NCBI GenBank assembly: GCA_017613595.1
Contig: JAGADM010000092.1
Span: 1-64,000, forward strand
Source: Lachnospiraceae bacterium
Lineage (GTDB): Bacteria; Bacillota_A; Clostridia; Lachnospirales; Lachnospiraceae
Reading direction: 5' to 3'
Length of the DNA stretch: 64,000 nucleotides
Shown: piece by piece, positions 42,824 through 51,719 of the stretch
Layout of the letters: every line of letters starts with the position of its first letter
How positions within the stretch are numbered: the stretch's first letter is position 1
Program-made: the position numbers and the translations under genes
The notes under the pieces: generated by a model
What the model was told of the DNA's origin: nothing
Database searches by the model: none
What the model saw: the letters and a program-made list of their open reading frames with translations, nothing else

Positions 42824-43846
42824 ATGAAGACAATCCGCCTTGGAAAGACGGGAATTGAGAGTCCGCAGAATGCTTTCGGAGCGTTGCCGATCCAGCGTGT
42901 ACCAATGGAGGAGGCTGTCCGCATCCTTCGTGCCGCGTATGACGGCGGAATGGTGTTCTTTGATACGGCAAGAGCGTATTCGGACAGTGAAGAGAAATTA
43001 GGCGCCGCATTTGACGGTATGCGGGATAAGGTGTTTATCTCCTCGAAGACGATGGCGACAACTCCGGAGAAGTTCTGGGAGGACCTTGAAACGACACTTC
43101 AAAAGCTCCGCACCGACTATGTCGATATCTATCAGTTTCATTGCGTAAAGCAGTGCTATAAGCCCGGCGACGGGACCGGCATGTATGAGGCAATGGTAAA
43201 GGCAAAGGAGCAGGGCAAGATCCGTCACATCGGCATTACCGCCCACAAGATCGGCGTGGCTGAAGAGATTGTCGCAAGCGGACTTTATGAGACACTGCAG
43301 TTCCCGTTCTCCTATCTTGCGAGCGACCGCGACGTGGCGCTCGTAAAGTCGTGCGAAGCGGCCGGAATGGGTTATATCGCGATGAAAGGGCTTTCCGGCG
43401 GACTTCTCAATAACGCGGAAGCCTGTATGGGATTCATGTCGCAGTACGAGGTGCTTCCGATCTGGGGCATTCAGCGGATGGAGGAACTTGCGCAGTGGCT
43501 TAGCTTCTTTACGAAGGATGTCACCTATACTGATGAACTCCGTGCGTTTGTGGAGCGCGACCGGAAGGAACTGATGGGAGAGTTCTGCCGCGGCTGCGGA
43601 TACTGCTCGCCGTGTACGGTCGGCATCGTTATCAACCAGTGCGCGCGTATGTCGCAGATGATCCGCCGCGCGCCGTCGCAGGCTTGGCTTACCGATTACT
43701 GGAAGACCGAAATGGCACGGATCGACCAATGCATTGACTGCGGCATGTGCAAGACGCGATGCCCGTATGAACTGGACATCCCGACGCTTTTACGGAAAAA
43801 CCTGGCGGATTACCGCGAGATTCTTGCCGGGCGAGTAAAGGTTTAG
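42824..43846 (+). CDS. Aldo/keto reductase with C-terminal 4Fe-4S domain
   Basis: A 340-residue protein: an aldo/keto reductase barrel (residues 1-265; FFDTARAYSDSE, ISSKTMA, YQFHCVKQ) and a Cys-rich C-terminus with CRGCGYCSPC and CIDCGMCKTRCPY, fitting iron-sulfur clusters. Such enzymes are common in anaerobes and may exchange electrons with ferredoxin. AAGGAGG sets the start, 15 bases after the Nudix fusion, so they are likely co-transcribed. Confidence 0.92.
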   Translation: MKTIRLGKTGIESPQNAFGALPIQRVPMEEAVRILRAAYDGGMVFFDTARAYSDSEEKLGAAFDGMRDKVFISSKTMATTPEKFWEDLETTLQKLRTDYVDIYQFHCVKQCYKPGDGTGMYEAMVKAKEQGKIRHIGITAHKIGVAEEIVASGLYETLQFPFSYLASDRDVALVKSCEAAGMGYIAMKGLSGGLLNNAEACMGFMSQYEVLPIWGIQRMEELAQWLSFFTKDVTYTDELRAFVERDRKELMGEFCRGCGYCSPCTVGIVINQCARMSQMIRRAPSQAWLTDYWKTEMARIDQCIDCGMCKTRCPYELDIPTLLRKNLADYREILAGRVKV

Positions 43847-43860
43847 AAGAGGAAAATGCT

Positions 43861-44136
43861 ATGAAGGTAATTACAAGACAGATGACACGAGGGCATATCA
43901 TCCTGATCCTTTCCGACGGCAGGTACCTCTATATCTCCGGGGAAATGGTCATGGACGGAACCTTTTACGCCTGTTACGGCGGAGACTGGTACTGGATCCG
44001 GGAACCGAAGAAGCAGATCATCCTGCTTGATGATAAGGATATCATTGCTCCGCTCACGAATTCGGAAAAGGAAAGCATGCTCCCTGTGATAAAGGAGTAC
44101 AGTGACAGTGAGCGGTATAAGATTATCGTGGATTAG
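43861..44136 (+). CDS. Small protein, Imm74-like
   Basis: A 91-residue protein. The order RGHIILILSDGRYLYISGEM, then FYACYGGDWYWIREPKK, then EKESMLPVIKEYS resembles the Imm74 immunity family, in which a short beta-sheet protein neutralises a contact-dependent toxin. No cognate toxin gene is adjacent. It starts 14 bases after the Fe-S reductase gene and ends 9 bases before the radical SAM gene, inside an apparent operon. The assignment rests on pattern only. Confidence 0.6.
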   Translation: MKVITRQMTRGHIILILSDGRYLYISGEMVMDGTFYACYGGDWYWIREPKKQIILLDDKDIIAPLTNSEKESMLPVIKEYSDSERYKIIVD

Positions 44137-44145
44137 AGGGGCGGA

Positions 44146-45021
44146 ATGGAGACATTGAACGACTATCTTCGAAGGACATTCGGAGAGAAAGTATATAAGT
44201 TATCGCTGAGCAGCGGCTGTACGTGTCCGAATCGGGACGGAACCATCGGAACAGGCGGCTGCTCGTTCTGTTCTGAGGGCGGATCGGGAGAGTTCGCGGC
44301 TGCCCCGGCCCCGATTGCAAAGCAGATTTCCGAAGCGAAGAAACGCATCGCCGCAAAGACCGATGCGAAGAAGTTCATTGCGTATTTTCAGGCATATACG
44401 AATACCTACGGCGATGTTCGGCGGCTGGAAGCACTGTACCGGGAAGCAATCGAAAATCCGGAGATTGTTGCGCTTTCGCTCGGAACCCGTCCGGACTGCA
44501 TCGGGGACGATGTCCTTGCGATGCTGAAACGGCTCAACGAGATGAAACCGGTATGGGTGGAACTCGGTCTTCAGACCGTACATGAAAAGACGGCGGAGCG
44601 CGTGAACCGCGGTTATAAGCTGCCGGTATTTGAAGACACCTACCGCAGGCTCAAGGAAGCCGGACTGACGGTGATCGTGCATGTCATATTCAACCTTCCC
44701 GGCGAGACGCGGGAGGATATGCTCGATACGGTTCGTTACCTTGCGAATCTTACACCGCATTTAGACGGGATTAAGCTGCAGATGCTGCAGGTCCTTTCCG
44801 GGACGAGGCTTGCGGACGAATACGCCGCGGAGCCGTTCCCGCTGATGAATCTTACGGAGTATGCCGCGCTTTTAAAGGATGCGGCGGCACTCCTTCCGAA
44901 GGAGACCGTAATCCACCGGCTGACCGGCGACGGACCGCGGAAACTTTTGATCGCGCCGCTCTGGTGTCTTGATAAAAAACACGTGATGAATACGATCCGT
45001 AAGACGCTCGGCATTTCCTGA
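44146..45021 (+). CDS. Radical SAM protein, TIGR01212/YhcC family
   Basis: A 291-residue radical SAM enzyme. The cluster motif is CTCPNRDGTIGTGGCSFC, with a longer spacing than the common CxxxCxxC. FIAYFQAYTNTYG, LSLGTRPDC, VELGLQTVHEKTAERVNRG and HVIFNLPGET mark the YhcC group. The substrate is unknown. It closes the run of genes that began with the Nudix fusion. Confidence 0.93.
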   Translation: METLNDYLRRTFGEKVYKLSLSSGCTCPNRDGTIGTGGCSFCSEGGSGEFAAAPAPIAKQISEAKKRIAAKTDAKKFIAYFQAYTNTYGDVRRLEALYREAIENPEIVALSLGTRPDCIGDDVLAMLKRLNEMKPVWVELGLQTVHEKTAERVNRGYKLPVFEDTYRRLKEAGLTVIVHVIFNLPGETREDMLDTVRYLANLTPHLDGIKLQMLQVLSGTRLADEYAAEPFPLMNLTEYAALLKDAAALLPKETVIHRLTGDGPRKLLIAPLWCLDKKHVMNTIRKTLGIS

Positions 45022-45029
45022 AAAGAAGA

Positions 45030-45059
45030 AATCCGCACGGCACACGGCCGATGCGGATT
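45030..45059 (-). terminator. Hairpin between convergent genes, probable terminator of the PlsC-like gene
   Basis: AATCCGCA / TGCGGATT 8-bp stem with a 14-base loop. On the minus strand TTTCTTCTTTT follows; on the plus strand the U-run is poor. Confidence 0.55.
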
Positions 45060-45075
45060 CCGTATTGCAAATGTA

Positions 45076-46380
45076 TTACGCAAGCCCCGGTTTGCAAGAG
45101 CGTCCTTCCTGTCTCCGGTAGTAATAATAGATTTCCTCTGTGGCAAGAGCCATCTTCGTTACGGCCCAGTCGCGCCCGTGCGGATAAGTGTACCACGTGT
45201 CCGTGAGCGTATTCAGATCGACGCAGTCGCCGTATTTTCCCAGATATTCATACTCAATATGAACCGAATACTGTGTCTTCGCGGGAATCTCCATGGAAAA
45301 GGGATTCCCTTCGTCGTCGGTTCCGTTCACATGGAATCCGGTCATATCATGAACCATCGTTCCGTTTCCGAGCCTTACGAACCGGTCGGCGTTCGGGAGC
45401 GAATCCACATGAACTTCCAGTTCTCCGGTTGAATAGGTGCCGGCTTCCACCTCGGCGCGCACATTTGCCCGCTCCCATTCATACCAGTCCGGGATGTGGG
45501 AAAATGTGACCGCGGACGGATACTCCGCCGCACTCGGTTTCGCAGTGTCGTTAAGCGACAGTTCGCTTAAAGGACTCATCGTCCAGCGGCTTCCGCATGC
45601 TTCGCAGAACAGCTCCGTTCCCTTACTGTTCATACGGAATTCCGTGCGGCACACGGGACACTGGTACAGAATCTTGTGAAGTCCTTCCGCACGGCCTTTG
45701 TAGCCGGTCTTTATGCCGCGTTCCTTCTGCCAGGCAAAATCGTCATATTGAAACATCTCCACGATCTTCCGGTTCACTTCGTCCACCGACGCGGACGCAA
45801 GTTCCCCGGGCGTAAAGATGCAGGTCATCTCTGCTTCCGTAGGCTTCACCTTACGGTCGTGCAGATTCCAGAACGGCGAATTCACATGATGCCCGTGACA
45901 GATCATCGTCACAACGGGAACCTTCAGCAGTTTGCAGAGCTTTCCGAGAGACTCGGGAAGGACCGCTGTCGTTCCGCATAAGGAATAGCGCGCTTCAGGG
46001 TAGATCACGGCGATGTCGCCGTTTTGGATGACGCGCCGCAGCTGCTTTACGAGAACGATATCGTTCGTAAACTTCCGTTTGCAGATGCAGCCGACATTCC
46101 GAAGCAGCTTCTCGCGGCCGATGAAGCCGTCAATCGCCACGACATAGTTGGCTCTTTTCGGAAAGATGGCTTTGGTCGCAACCTTGAAATCAAGAAACGC
46201 GTTATGGTTGCACAGAAGAACGTACGGCGGCTTAAGGCCTTCCGTGCGGACCTTTGTGATCTTCGCATGGTGCTTCCATACGTCAGGAAGACTCAGCATA
46301 ATGGTTAACGGCCGCAGATACCATTTCGTGCGGACCGGCGGCTTTCCCATATCGAACCGGGTAAAATTCTTACAATCCAT
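45076..46380 (-). CDS. PlsC-like acyltransferase with zinc ribbon and C-terminal extension
   Basis: A 434-residue protein. The N-terminal half is a lysophosphatidic-acid acyltransferase-like domain: LLCNHNAFLDFK holds the NHx4D catalytic pair, and VIYPEARYS is the acyl-acceptor site. A Cys4 zinc ribbon follows (CPVCRTEF..ELFCEACG, about 255-280), and then a beta-rich domain of about 150 residues that is not part of PlsC. The function of the extension is unknown. The start at 46380 follows GGGAG. Confidence 0.83.
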   Translation of the reverse strand: MDCKNFTRFDMGKPPVRTKWYLRPLTIMLSLPDVWKHHAKITKVRTEGLKPPYVLLCNHNAFLDFKVATKAIFPKRANYVVAIDGFIGREKLLRNVGCICKRKFTNDIVLVKQLRRVIQNGDIAVIYPEARYSLCGTTAVLPESLGKLCKLLKVPVVTMICHGHHVNSPFWNLHDRKVKPTEAEMTCIFTPGELASASVDEVNRKIVEMFQYDDFAWQKERGIKTGYKGRAEGLHKILYQCPVCRTEFRMNSKGTELFCEACGSRWTMSPLSELSLNDTAKPSAAEYPSAVTFSHIPDWYEWERANVRAEVEAGTYSTGELEVHVDSLPNADRFVRLGNGTMVHDMTGFHVNGTDDEGNPFSMEIPAKTQYSVHIEYEYLGKYGDCVDLNTLTDTWYTYPHGRDWAVTKMALATEEIYYYYRRQEGRSCKPGLA

Positions 46381-46412
46381 AAAGGGTACTCCCTTCCCTT
46401 TGATTCTTATCA

Positions 46413-46441
46413 ATCATACCATATTTGACGGAAGCCGACAA
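46413..46441 (-). promoter_or_regulatory. Promoter of the PlsC-like gene
   Basis: Minus strand TTGTCG (46441-46436), 17 bases, extended -10 TGG-TATGAT (46418-46413). Confidence 0.7.
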
Positions 46442-46495
46442 TAGCGGAGCATAGAACGGACCGGCGCATCCGCATAGGTTGTTTCAGGCCTCGGC

Positions 46496-46524
46496 TTGAG
46501 AGTTGCGGATGATTATGATAAAAT
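46496..46524 (+). promoter_or_regulatory. Promoter of the membrane protein gene at 46566
   Basis: TTGAGA (46496-46501), 17 bases, extended -10 TGA-TAAAAT (46519-46524). Confidence 0.68.
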
Positions 46525-46565
46525 CAAAGAATAAGGCGGGAGATCATGCGGCAAAGGAGACTCAG

Positions 46566-47831
46566 ATGAAGAAGAAAATCACCAGGATTATTTCAACAAC
46601 CGCGATAACGGCCGGTGTTATTACAGGCATCGTATATTTCGTATGGCTTCTGTTCTGCCCGAACGATATGACGCTCGGCGGAAACGTACGGATCTTTATG
46701 AGCAAAGCACTTCGAAACGGAATCCGGTTTGAATATCTTTTCGTACTGATCGGAATTCTTTTGATCTATCTGCTGCCGCTTCTTATACTGCTCAGAGATT
46801 CGAATAACAACGGTATCGACGGAATCGGAGAAGCGCTGGCATTTGTGATCCTGATCCGACTGTTCCGGGCGGTGGTTGCATTTGTCCTTCTTTTTGTTAA
46901 TCCGATCCGCATTTTGATCAAATATCACAGTGCGTACGGAGAGGCAGTTCCGAAGGTATGGGGAATACTCAGCATCATCGTGACGCTTCTGCCCGTGTTC
47001 GCGGCGCTCCTCGTAATCTTCGAGGTGCAGATTGACAACTGGTTTTTCAACCGCAAATACTGCACCGCTCCCGGCGGTTACCGGAAGGATGAGGCGGACT
47101 ACGTTAAGCCGTCGGTTTTCTTCTGGGAACTGGGCGACCGCGGACTGCTGGCGGGAGAGAAGTATTATCCGCTTATCGAAAAACTGAACGGCAAATATGC
47201 CCCGCAGTCGGTGCTTAATTCGAAGGCATATTATCCCCTGTCGAGAATGTCGGCACTCCGTAAAAGCACATATTACGATAAAATGGAGTCGTGTGAGGCA
47301 ATCCTTCCGGATTCCGAGGTAACGGCGCCGGTTTACATATATCACGCGATTCTCGCAATCCCCGAAGAGGGCGGCATGCTGCAGTATATTCCGGCAGCCC
47401 GTTTTCAGGAGCAGGGATATATCAAAGGCAATTTCGCACCGCTCTTTCAGGACTTTTATCTGGAGTGCAAGATTATCTTTGCGGACGGCGATCTGTATGC
47501 GGTTATCGGTTCCGAAGAGAGTTTTGATATCAGAAAGAGTTTTGATGAGAAAAAGATCGATATGGATGACAGGCCGTATCAGATCATCCTTACCGAAAAG
47601 GATACGATTACGACCTATGCCGAAGAGCAGTACTGTCCGAACGGATCAATCCGGATCGCATACGGGGATTTTGAGATGCTTCCGAATACGGAGAAGCCCT
47701 TCTGCGGAAGAGCGTATCCGTTACGAAAGGTGGAAAGAATTGACGCCGATACGATCAACCGTATTGCGGCGGAAATGCAGAACGGTATCCTGAAGGATGC
47801 TGTCGAATACCATTTAAGAATACGTTCGTAG
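46566..47831 (+). CDS. Membrane protein of unknown function
   Basis: A 421-residue protein with four membrane segments in the first 170 residues (about 9-32, 55-77, 92-115, 140-160) and a soluble domain of about 250 residues rich in Tyr and acidic residues. No known family or catalytic motif was recognised. It has its own promoter and an AAAGGAGAC ribosome site, and looks monocistronic. Its last 18 bases overlap the convergent ANTAR gene. Confidence 0.72.
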   Translation: MKKKITRIISTTAITAGVITGIVYFVWLLFCPNDMTLGGNVRIFMSKALRNGIRFEYLFVLIGILLIYLLPLLILLRDSNNNGIDGIGEALAFVILIRLFRAVVAFVLLFVNPIRILIKYHSAYGEAVPKVWGILSIIVTLLPVFAALLVIFEVQIDNWFFNRKYCTAPGGYRKDEADYVKPSVFFWELGDRGLLAGEKYYPLIEKLNGKYAPQSVLNSKAYYPLSRMSALRKSTYYDKMESCEAILPDSEVTAPVYIYHAILAIPEEGGMLQYIPAARFQEQGYIKGNFAPLFQDFYLECKIIFADGDLYAVIGSEESFDIRKSFDEKKIDMDDRPYQIILTEKDTITTYAEEQYCPNGSIRIAYGDFEMLPNTEKPFCGRAYPLRKVERIDADTINRIAAEMQNGILKDAVEYHLRIRS

Positions 47832-48395
47832 GATTTCCTCGGCGACTTCGCGCTTCGATACACAGCGGTCCATAGCCTGTTTTTCGATATAGCGGTGAGC
47901 CTGCGGCTCGTCCATGTTAAGCGAGGCGATGAGCTGCCATTTGGCGCGGTTTACGAGACGGATTTCTTCCATTTTGGCTTCCACGGATAGAGTGGTCTTT
48001 TCAAGCTTGCGGAGACGTTCGCGGGCGCTGGACATCCACTCAAGCGCAATGGTCAGAACCGTCTGCGAGGTGGGCTTTGCAAGGGTAAATACGCCGTGCG
48101 CGCCGACTTTATCGAGAATGTCCGCATGGTGCTCCGAAGGAACGAGAAGCAGCACGACGGTACCGCCGGCTGCGGCATCGATGGCGAAACGGGTGCCTAC
48201 CTCGTCGGAGAGCGGCGCGTTGATAATGATATGGTCAAAGTGCTGCTCGCTTAACAGTCTTCGCGCTGCGCTGATGTTCGGGACAGAGATTACCGGGGAG
48301 TAGCGCACGTCCGGCATCAGCTGCGAAAGCGCAGTATTCACGGGCGATTTCGCGGATACGATCAAAACGCTGTAGACACGTTCTTTGAGGGTCAT
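47814..48395 (-). CDS. ANTAR-domain RNA-binding antiterminator with degenerate receiver
   Basis: A 193-residue regulator. Residues 8-120 look like a response-regulator receiver, but the phospho-acceptor position is Asn (HIIINAPLSDE, where an Asp is usual). Residues 130-190 are an ANTAR domain (KMEEIRLVNRAKWQLIASLNMDEPQAHRYIEKQAM, then SKREVAEEIL). ANTAR proteins bind hairpins with six-base loops in nascent mRNA and prevent termination. It is the last gene of the glutamate synthase-glnA unit, and two matching hairpins lie at 54905-54924 and 55047-55066. The ATG at 48395 has AAAGGAG at the right distance. Confidence 0.9.
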   Translation of the reverse strand: MTLKERVYSVLIVSAKSPVNTALSQLMPDVRYSPVISVPNISAARRLLSEQHFDHIIINAPLSDEVGTRFAIDAAAGGTVVLLLVPSEHHADILDKVGAHGVFTLAKPTSQTVLTIALEWMSSARERLRKLEKTTLSVEAKMEEIRLVNRAKWQLIASLNMDEPQAHRYIEKQAMDRCVSKREVAEEILRTYS

Positions 48396-48412
48396 GCGCA
48401 CTCCTTTCTCTG

Positions 48413-48428
48413 GGACGGCGTGCCGTCC
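48413..48428 (-). other. Hairpin between glnA and the ANTAR gene
   Basis: GGACGG / CCGTCC palindrome with a 4-base loop, no U-run. It may adjust translation or stability of the last gene. Confidence 0.4.
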
Positions 48429-48446
48429 GGGTATTGTTATCGGTAC

Positions 48447-49658
48447 TTAGCGGTCGCAGTAGATGGAAAGAATCTCCGCAGGGATATGCTCGCGGATGAA
48501 AGTGCTTTCCGCAGCATAGCGGCAGGCATCCGCAAGGTTATCCGGAAGCTTCTCGTAAGCGGCGAGCGAAGACTCATCCGCCGTGTAGAAGTTGATATCG
48601 GCTGCCGGCGGAAGCACGAGGTTATTAAGACGACCGTCCAGGCAGGCGTAAATGATCAGGGCAAATGCGAGATAAGGGTTCGCGGAAGGATCCGGCGAAC
48701 GAAGCTCCGCGCGGCGGAATTCGCCTTGTGCGGCGGGAATCCGGATCAGCTGCGAACGGTTCTCCATTGACCAGCTGATATATCCGGGCGCCTTACTGCG
48801 GCCCAGACGGCGGTAGGATTCATCCATGGGATTCAGGAATACCGTCATCGGAATCATATATTTGAGAATACCGGCGAGCATCGGACATACTTCGGCTTCG
48901 CCGGATTTGTTTTTCAGGGAGAAATTGATGTGGAAGCCGTTTCCGGGTTCCTGTTCGAGCGGCTTCGGGGAGAAATCGGCATACAGTCCGTTTCTCGAAG
49001 CTACGGTCTTAACGACACGGCGGAACATCATGACATTGTCCGCAGCCTCCAGCGGATCCGAGTAGCGGATGTCGATCTCATTCTGGCCGGGGCCGACTTC
49101 GTGGTGGGAACTCTCGGGGGAGATTCCCATCTGCTCAAGAGTCAGGCATACTTCACGGCGGACGTTCTCACCGCGGTCGTCGGGAGCGACATCCATGTAG
49201 CCGGCGTTGTCCCAGGGGGTCTTCGTCGGGTTGCCGTTCTCATCGAGACGGAAGAGGTAGAATTCCTGCTCCGCGCCGAAGGAGAACTCATAACCCGCGG
49301 CTTTGGCGTCTTCGACAGCCTTCTTTAAGAGAGCGCGCGTGTCGCATTCAAACGGTGTTCCGTCGGGCCAGGTTATGGACGAAAACATCTGCATAACGCG
49401 GCCGTGCTCCGGTCTCCACGGAAGCGGAGTCAGCGTCTCCGGGTCCGGATGAAGGAACAGATCGCTTCTGGACTCGTCGCCGAAGCCCGCAATGGCGGAA
49501 GCATCTATGGCGATACCGTGCGTAAAGGCGCGCGGCAGTTCGTTCGGCATAATGGAGATGTTCTTCTGTCTGCCGAATGCGTCGCAGAACGCGAGGCGGA
49601 CAAATTTCACATCTTCCTCCATTACATACTGAATGACCTCATCTTTTGAATACTTCAT
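48447..49658 (-). CDS. glnA: Glutamine synthetase, class I type
   Basis: A 403-residue enzyme joining ammonia and glutamate with ATP. Motifs are FSFGAEQEFYLF, GPGQNEIDIRYSDPLEAADNVM, NGFHINFSL and the Arg-rich WSMENRSQLIRIP plus RRAELRSPDPSANPYLAFA. It is shorter than typical GSI (about 440-470) and the C-terminal adenylylation loop is not evident. The AGGAGG at 49658 sets the start. It follows the glutamate synthase genes by 103 bases with a hairpin between, and precedes the ANTAR gene. Confidence 0.95.
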   Translation of the reverse strand: MKYSKDEVIQYVMEEDVKFVRLAFCDAFGRQKNISIMPNELPRAFTHGIAIDASAIAGFGDESRSDLFLHPDPETLTPLPWRPEHGRVMQMFSSITWPDGTPFECDTRALLKKAVEDAKAAGYEFSFGAEQEFYLFRLDENGNPTKTPWDNAGYMDVAPDDRGENVRREVCLTLEQMGISPESSHHEVGPGQNEIDIRYSDPLEAADNVMMFRRVVKTVASRNGLYADFSPKPLEQEPGNGFHINFSLKNKSGEAEVCPMLAGILKYMIPMTVFLNPMDESYRRLGRSKAPGYISWSMENRSQLIRIPAAQGEFRRAELRSPDPSANPYLAFALIIYACLDGRLNNLVLPPAADINFYTADESSLAAYEKLPDNLADACRYAAESTFIREHIPAEILSIYCDR

Positions 49659-49701
49659 ATTTCCTCCTGACTGCGCCGAAAAGACGCCCCCTATAAAACC
49701 C

Positions 49702-49730
49702 CAAAGAGCGCGCAAAGATTGCGCGCTTTG
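49702..49730 (-). other. Intercistronic hairpin before glnA
   Basis: GCGCGC/GCGCGC stem with 7-base loop, extended by CAAA/TTTG across a 2-base bulge. On the minus strand TTTGGGGTTTTA follows, a poor U-run, so at most partial termination. Confidence 0.45.
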
Positions 49731-49761
49731 AGAATACCTGATAAATCACTTGTAAAAACGC

Positions 49762-50484
49762 TTAGTTCGCGACGTACATCTGACGGTACGGGTTGCGGCT
49801 GTCCGGCGTGACAACGGTGAAAGGATCCTTTAAAAGTTCCTCCGCGTCGAGTCCGAAGCGTCCGCAGTAATCCGTAAGATACGGCCGAAGCTCGGCAAGG
49901 TCCGCTTCCTCAGCGGGACGAGCGGTTACCTGAGCGGGAAATGTGATATCCCCGCAGGACGAACGCAGGAACATCTTGCCGCCGTGCATTCCCGTGCAGG
50001 GGAAGTTGCCGACGATCCTGCGGTCCGAATCCGTGAGTCCGAGAACAACGATGATGCCGCCCGCCTGGTATTCCCCGAGGAAACTGCCGGCGCATCCGCC
50101 GATGATCATGACCGGAAACTTCTCGTGGAAAGCCTTCATATGGATACCTGCGCGGTATCCGGCATTTCCTTTCACATAGATCCGTCCGCCGCGCATCGCA
50201 TAGCCCGCGGCATCTCCGATATCTCCGTGAACCTCAATGATTCCTTCGTTCATCGTATCGCCGACCGCATCCTGCGCATTGCCCTGAACGGTAATGTGCG
50301 AGCCGTTCAGATAGGCGCCGAGCGCGTTGCCCGGAACACCGGTGATGGTCACATCCTTGCCGGACATGCCGGAAGCGATGAAACGCTGGCCGAGACAGCC
50401 CTCCAACAGGCAGTCTCCCTGCACTCCGCGGATGCTTTCATTAAGCGCTTTATGATCAAGTCCCTGTGCGTATATCGTTGTCAT
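49762..50484 (-). CDS. Glutamate synthase GXGXG domain subunit (GltB3-like)
   Basis: A 240-residue protein made of the right-handed beta-helix that forms the C-terminal domain of large glutamate synthase: repeating G-x-x-G-x-x-G turns (GNALGAYLNGSHITVQGNAQDAVGD, GDIGDAAGYAMRGGRIYVKGNAGY). It is a structural part of the split enzyme. It starts 2 bases after the FAD oxidoreductase gene. Confidence 0.9.
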   Translation of the reverse strand: MTTIYAQGLDHKALNESIRGVQGDCLLEGCLGQRFIASGMSGKDVTITGVPGNALGAYLNGSHITVQGNAQDAVGDTMNEGIIEVHGDIGDAAGYAMRGGRIYVKGNAGYRAGIHMKAFHEKFPVMIIGGCAGSFLGEYQAGGIIVVLGLTDSDRRIVGNFPCTGMHGGKMFLRSSCGDITFPAQVTARPAEEADLAELRPYLTDYCGRFGLDAEELLKDPFTVVTPDSRNPYRQMYVAN

Positions 50485-50486
50485 AG

Positions 50487-51719
50487 TTATACCACACCTC
50501 CAAACTTTTTTCTACGGGTTTCTACGGAAAATGCAGCGGCCGTCGCGTGCTTCTTAAGAAGCTCAAGATCGATTCCGTCGAGCGGTGTCTGCTCGCGGAT
50601 CAGTGAGGTATAGATACCTGCGCGCTCGTCGCATCCGATCAGAAGGAACCCCTTCAGGTGATTGTCTTTTACATACAGACGTTTGATGGAGTGATCGGTT
50701 TTCTCTTCGTAAAGGTCACCTTCGTAGGAGCCTGCCGTCATGGCGTGAAGCCCGAAGAAACCGATCGAGTTCATCGGCATGCCCTTCCGGAATTCTTCCG
50801 CACCTCCTGCCATGTTGATGCCGGCGGTATGGCCCTGCATGTAAGCGTTCGGGAAGATTGCGAGAACGCGGGTCTTTCCGATACTCAGGTCATAACCCTC
50901 CGCGCAGTCGCCTGCGGCGTAGATATCCGGAATCGAAGCAGCCATACGGTCATCCACAAGAATGCCGCGGCCGGTCTCGCCGCCGATATCCTTCACGAGT
51001 CCGATGTTCGCGCGGACACCGACCGCAAGAACGAGAATGTCGAAAGGAACCTCCGCGCCGCTCTTCATGTGAGCGGTCTTACCGGTAAATTCGGCAACGC
51101 TGTCGGAAAGCAGAAAATGCATTCCGTTCGCCTCCAGATGAGACTGCATCAACGCGGCGCACTCGTTATCGAGAATGCTCGAAAGAACGCGGTCCGCAAG
51201 GTCGCAGACCGTAATGCTTCCGACACGGGCGAGAAGTCCTTCGGCGCATTTCAAACCGATCAGTCCGGCACCGACGATCAGTACGCGGGCTTCCGGAAAG
51301 AGAGCCTTCTCAAGGGCAAGCGTATCATCAAGCGTCAGGAACGAGAATTTCTCGGGAACGGTATCGAGTCCCGCCATGGGCGGAACGAAAGGCGAAGAAC
51401 CCGCCGCAACGCAAAGCGCGTCGTAGGGGAGTACGGTCCCGTCATCAAGAGTGACGGTCTTCGCGTCCTTATCAATCGATGCCGCGCTGCGTCCGTACAG
51501 TACTTCGGCACCGTTCTTCTCATAAAAATCCGCGGGGCGGTAAGCCATCTTCGTCAGGTCCGTCTTGCCCTCCAGATAATAGGAGATGAGCGGACGGCAG
51601 TAAACTTCGTGCTTTTCGGCGGAAACAACGGTGATGGGGCCTTCCGTGTCAACACTGCGGATGCCTTCGATGCATCCTGCCGCGGCAACGCCGTTTCCGA
51701 TGATCACATAGCGTTTCAT
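50487..51719 (-). CDS. NAD(P)/FAD-dependent oxidoreductase of the glutamate synthase cluster
   Basis: A 410-residue pyridine nucleotide-disulfide-type flavoprotein: FAD site VIIGNGVAAAGC, NAD(P) site VLIVGAGLIGLKCAEGL, and FAD-closing GILVDDRMAASIPDIYAAGDCAEG. It probably feeds electrons from NAD(P)H to the iron-sulfur subunit and so to the FMN of glutamate synthase. It replaces the usual GltD small subunit. The start overlaps the upstream Fe-S gene by 4 bases. Confidence 0.92.
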   Translation of the reverse strand: MKRYVIIGNGVAAAGCIEGIRSVDTEGPITVVSAEKHEVYCRPLISYYLEGKTDLTKMAYRPADFYEKNGAEVLYGRSAASIDKDAKTVTLDDGTVLPYDALCVAAGSSPFVPPMAGLDTVPEKFSFLTLDDTLALEKALFPEARVLIVGAGLIGLKCAEGLLARVGSITVCDLADRVLSSILDNECAALMQSHLEANGMHFLLSDSVAEFTGKTAHMKSGAEVPFDILVLAVGVRANIGLVKDIGGETGRGILVDDRMAASIPDIYAAGDCAEGYDLSIGKTRVLAIFPNAYMQGHTAGINMAGGAEEFRKGMPMNSIGFFGLHAMTAGSYEGDLYEEKTDHSIKRLYVKDNHLKGFLLIGCDERAGIYTSLIREQTPLDGIDLELLKKHATAAAFSVETRRKKFGGVV

